Assembly: GCA_028275295.1 (NCBI GenBank)
Contig: JAPWUY010000124.1
Coordinates: 1-6,216, forward strand
Direction: 5' to 3'
DNA length: 6,216 nt
DNA from: Thermodesulfobacteriota bacterium
GTDB lineage: Bacteria > Desulfobacterota > Desulfocorpusculales > Desulfocorpusculum
Shown here: piece by piece, positions 5,406 through 6,216 of the stretch
Layout: each line of letters opens with the position of its first letter
Position numbering within the stretch: position 1 is the stretch's first letter
Notes under the pieces: generated by a model
Told to the model about the DNA's origin: nothing
The model's database searches: none
The model's input: only the letters and a program-made list of their open reading frames with translations
Translations under genes and position numbers: made by a program

Positions 5406-5451
5406 CCTCGAGGAGACTCGTGGGTCTTGTGGGAGAAAAGGAGCGAAGAAA

Positions 5452-6216
5452 ATGTTCCAAGAAGCGAAGCCTCAGCGCGGATCCCAGAAAAGATTGACCC
5501 TGGCCATTGGGGGGATGAGCTGTGCCAGTTGTGTGTCGAGAATAGAGAAGGCCCTTTCAGGGATGGCTGGGGTAAGTGAGGCCAGGGTCAATCTCGCTAC
5601 GGAGAAGGCCTCCATAATGTTCGACCTATCGAGACTTCACCCCAAGGAAATCGTCAACAAGATCGAGGACCTTGGCTACAAGGTGGACTTGGTCGAGGAA
5701 AGCTTCGGGGTCAGGGGGATGTCCTGTGCCTCGTGCGTGAGGAGGGTGGAGCGCGCCTTGGAAGGCCTCGAAGGAGTCGTGGAAGTGAGCGTGAATCTGG
5801 CTACTGAGAGGGCCTCGGTCCGCTACCTTCGTGGAGCGGTGAGCCCGAAGGAGATCTCAGAAGCGGTGAGAAGCGCAGGGTACGAGATAGTCTTCTCCGA
5901 GTCGACCGAGGAAGAGACCATTGACAGGGAGAGAAAGGCCAGGGAAGAGGAACTGAGGAGGCTCAAGATCAAATTTGCCGTGGGCCTTTTTCTCGCCATT
6001 CCCATCTTTCTTCTCGCGTACTGGGAGGAACTGGGACTCGGGAACCTTCTCCCCCTCAGCAGGGCCTGGAACTTCTTTTTCCAATTCGTTCTTCAAACCC
6101 CGATACAATTTTGGGTCGGATGGCAGTTCTACTTGGGTGCGTGGAAGTCGGCAAAGCACCGATCGGCCGACATGAACACCCTGATAGCTGTCGGGACCTC
6201 AGCTGCATACCTCTAT
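5452..6216 (+). CDS. copA: Copper-type heavy-metal P1B ATPase, N-terminal 255 residues (runs off right edge)
   Basis: The start ATG has AAGGAG at 5438-5443 with an 8-nt spacer. Two tandem heavy-metal-associated (HMA) domains follow: the first at about residues 14-81 with GGM-S-C24-AS-C27, the second at about 84-148 with RGM-S-C92-AS-C95. Both bind a soft metal ion through CxxC. After a charged linker (about 150-172) come the first transmembrane helix (FAVGLFLAIPIFLLAYW, 175-191) and a second (about 206-228). The conserved QFWVGWQFYLGAWKS and ADMNTLIAVGTSAAYLY segments of Cu-transporting P1B ATPases follow. The metal-selecting CPC motif, the DKTGT phosphorylation site and the nucleotide-binding domain lie beyond the window, so Cu+ specificity is inferred from the paired GMSCASC domains and overall similarity. 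It works at the cytoplasmic membrane, normally exporting Cu+ or Ag+. Arginine codons are 15 AGR to 5 CGN, host-like. It is transcribed away from the ATPase cassette. Confidence 0.93.
   Translation, partial: MFQEAKPQRGSQKRLTLAIGGMSCASCVSRIEKALSGMAGVSEARVNLATEKASIMFDLSRLHPKEIVNKIEDLGYKVDLVEESFGVRGMSCASCVRRVERALEGLEGVVEVSVNLATERASVRYLRGAVSPKEISEAVRSAGYEIVFSESTEEETIDRERKAREEELRRLKIKFAVGLFLAIPIFLLAYWEELGLGNLLPLSRAWNFFFQFVLQTPIQFWVGWQFYLGAWKSAKHRSADMNTLIAVGTSAAYLY

Larger units (their letters stand above)
5042..5451. other. Divergent intergenic region between the ATPase cassette and the P-type ATPase
   Basis: About 410 bp separate two divergent genes. It is pyrimidine-rich on the plus strand with T-runs at 5196-5202 and 5294-5299. 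It contains a plus-strand promoter candidate at 5331-5359, inverted repeats at 5299-5316 and 5395-5405, and the near-identical words GGAGACTGTTG (5215-5225) and GGAGACAGTTG (5310-5320). For the minus strand, only a poor match was found: TTGGCC and TAGTTT, 17 bp apart, about 30 bp before the leader ORF. No convincing gene is present. Confidence 0.5.

Noticed and set aside
1..6216. CRISPR array, tRNA, rRNA or insertion sequence
   Set aside because: I saw no regularly spaced repeats, cloverleaf, rRNA-like sequence, transposase or paired terminal inverted repeats anywhere in the window.

Overview
The window carries bacterial-type genes, probably from an anaerobic or thermophile-like bacterium; taxonomy cannot be fixed from the sequence. 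The clues are strong Shine-Dalgarno sites, heavy use of AGG/AGA arginine codons in the flanking genes, a NifX/NifB-C-like protein, a radical SAM enzyme and a CopA-type metal pump.

Layout. (1) Positions 2-3059, plus strand, is a tightly spaced run of three genes: the 3' end of a NifX-like (dinitrogenase iron-molybdenum cofactor family) gene, a 473-residue radical SAM enzyme with half of a SPASM cysteine motif, and an alpha/beta-hydrolase-fold protein resembling DUF6051. (2) Positions 3060-3355 hold no convincing gene, but contain several hairpins, a perfect 10-bp palindrome and a 12-bp direct repeat. (3) Positions about 3356-5041, minus strand, hold a compact two-gene cassette: an AAA/ABC-class ATPase (391 aa) whose 3' end overlaps by 14 bp the start of a small protein that looks like a PD-(D/E)XK-type nuclease variant. 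(4) Positions 5042-5451 are a divergent intergenic region with a candidate promoter and inverted repeats. (5) From 5452 to the right edge runs the N-terminal part of a copper-type P1B ATPase with two CxxC heavy-metal-binding domains.

The cassette is the most interesting part. My codon count gives 27 CGN to 6 AGA/AGG arginine codons in its ATPase, against 5 CGN to 34 AGA/AGG in the radical SAM gene and 5 to 15 in the visible part of the P-type ATPase. The cassette therefore looks recently acquired. An ABC-class ATPase translationally coupled to a small putative nuclease is a typical design of prokaryotic defence modules, but the pairing does not match any named system I can assign from sequence alone.

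Two genes appear to be broken by one missing base, each in a short homopolymer (TTT at 196-198 in the NifX-like gene; CCC at 3508-3510, which is GGG on the coding strand, in the small cassette gene). In both cases a convincing C-terminal continuation lies in the next frame. Sequencing or assembly error is at least as likely as true mutation.
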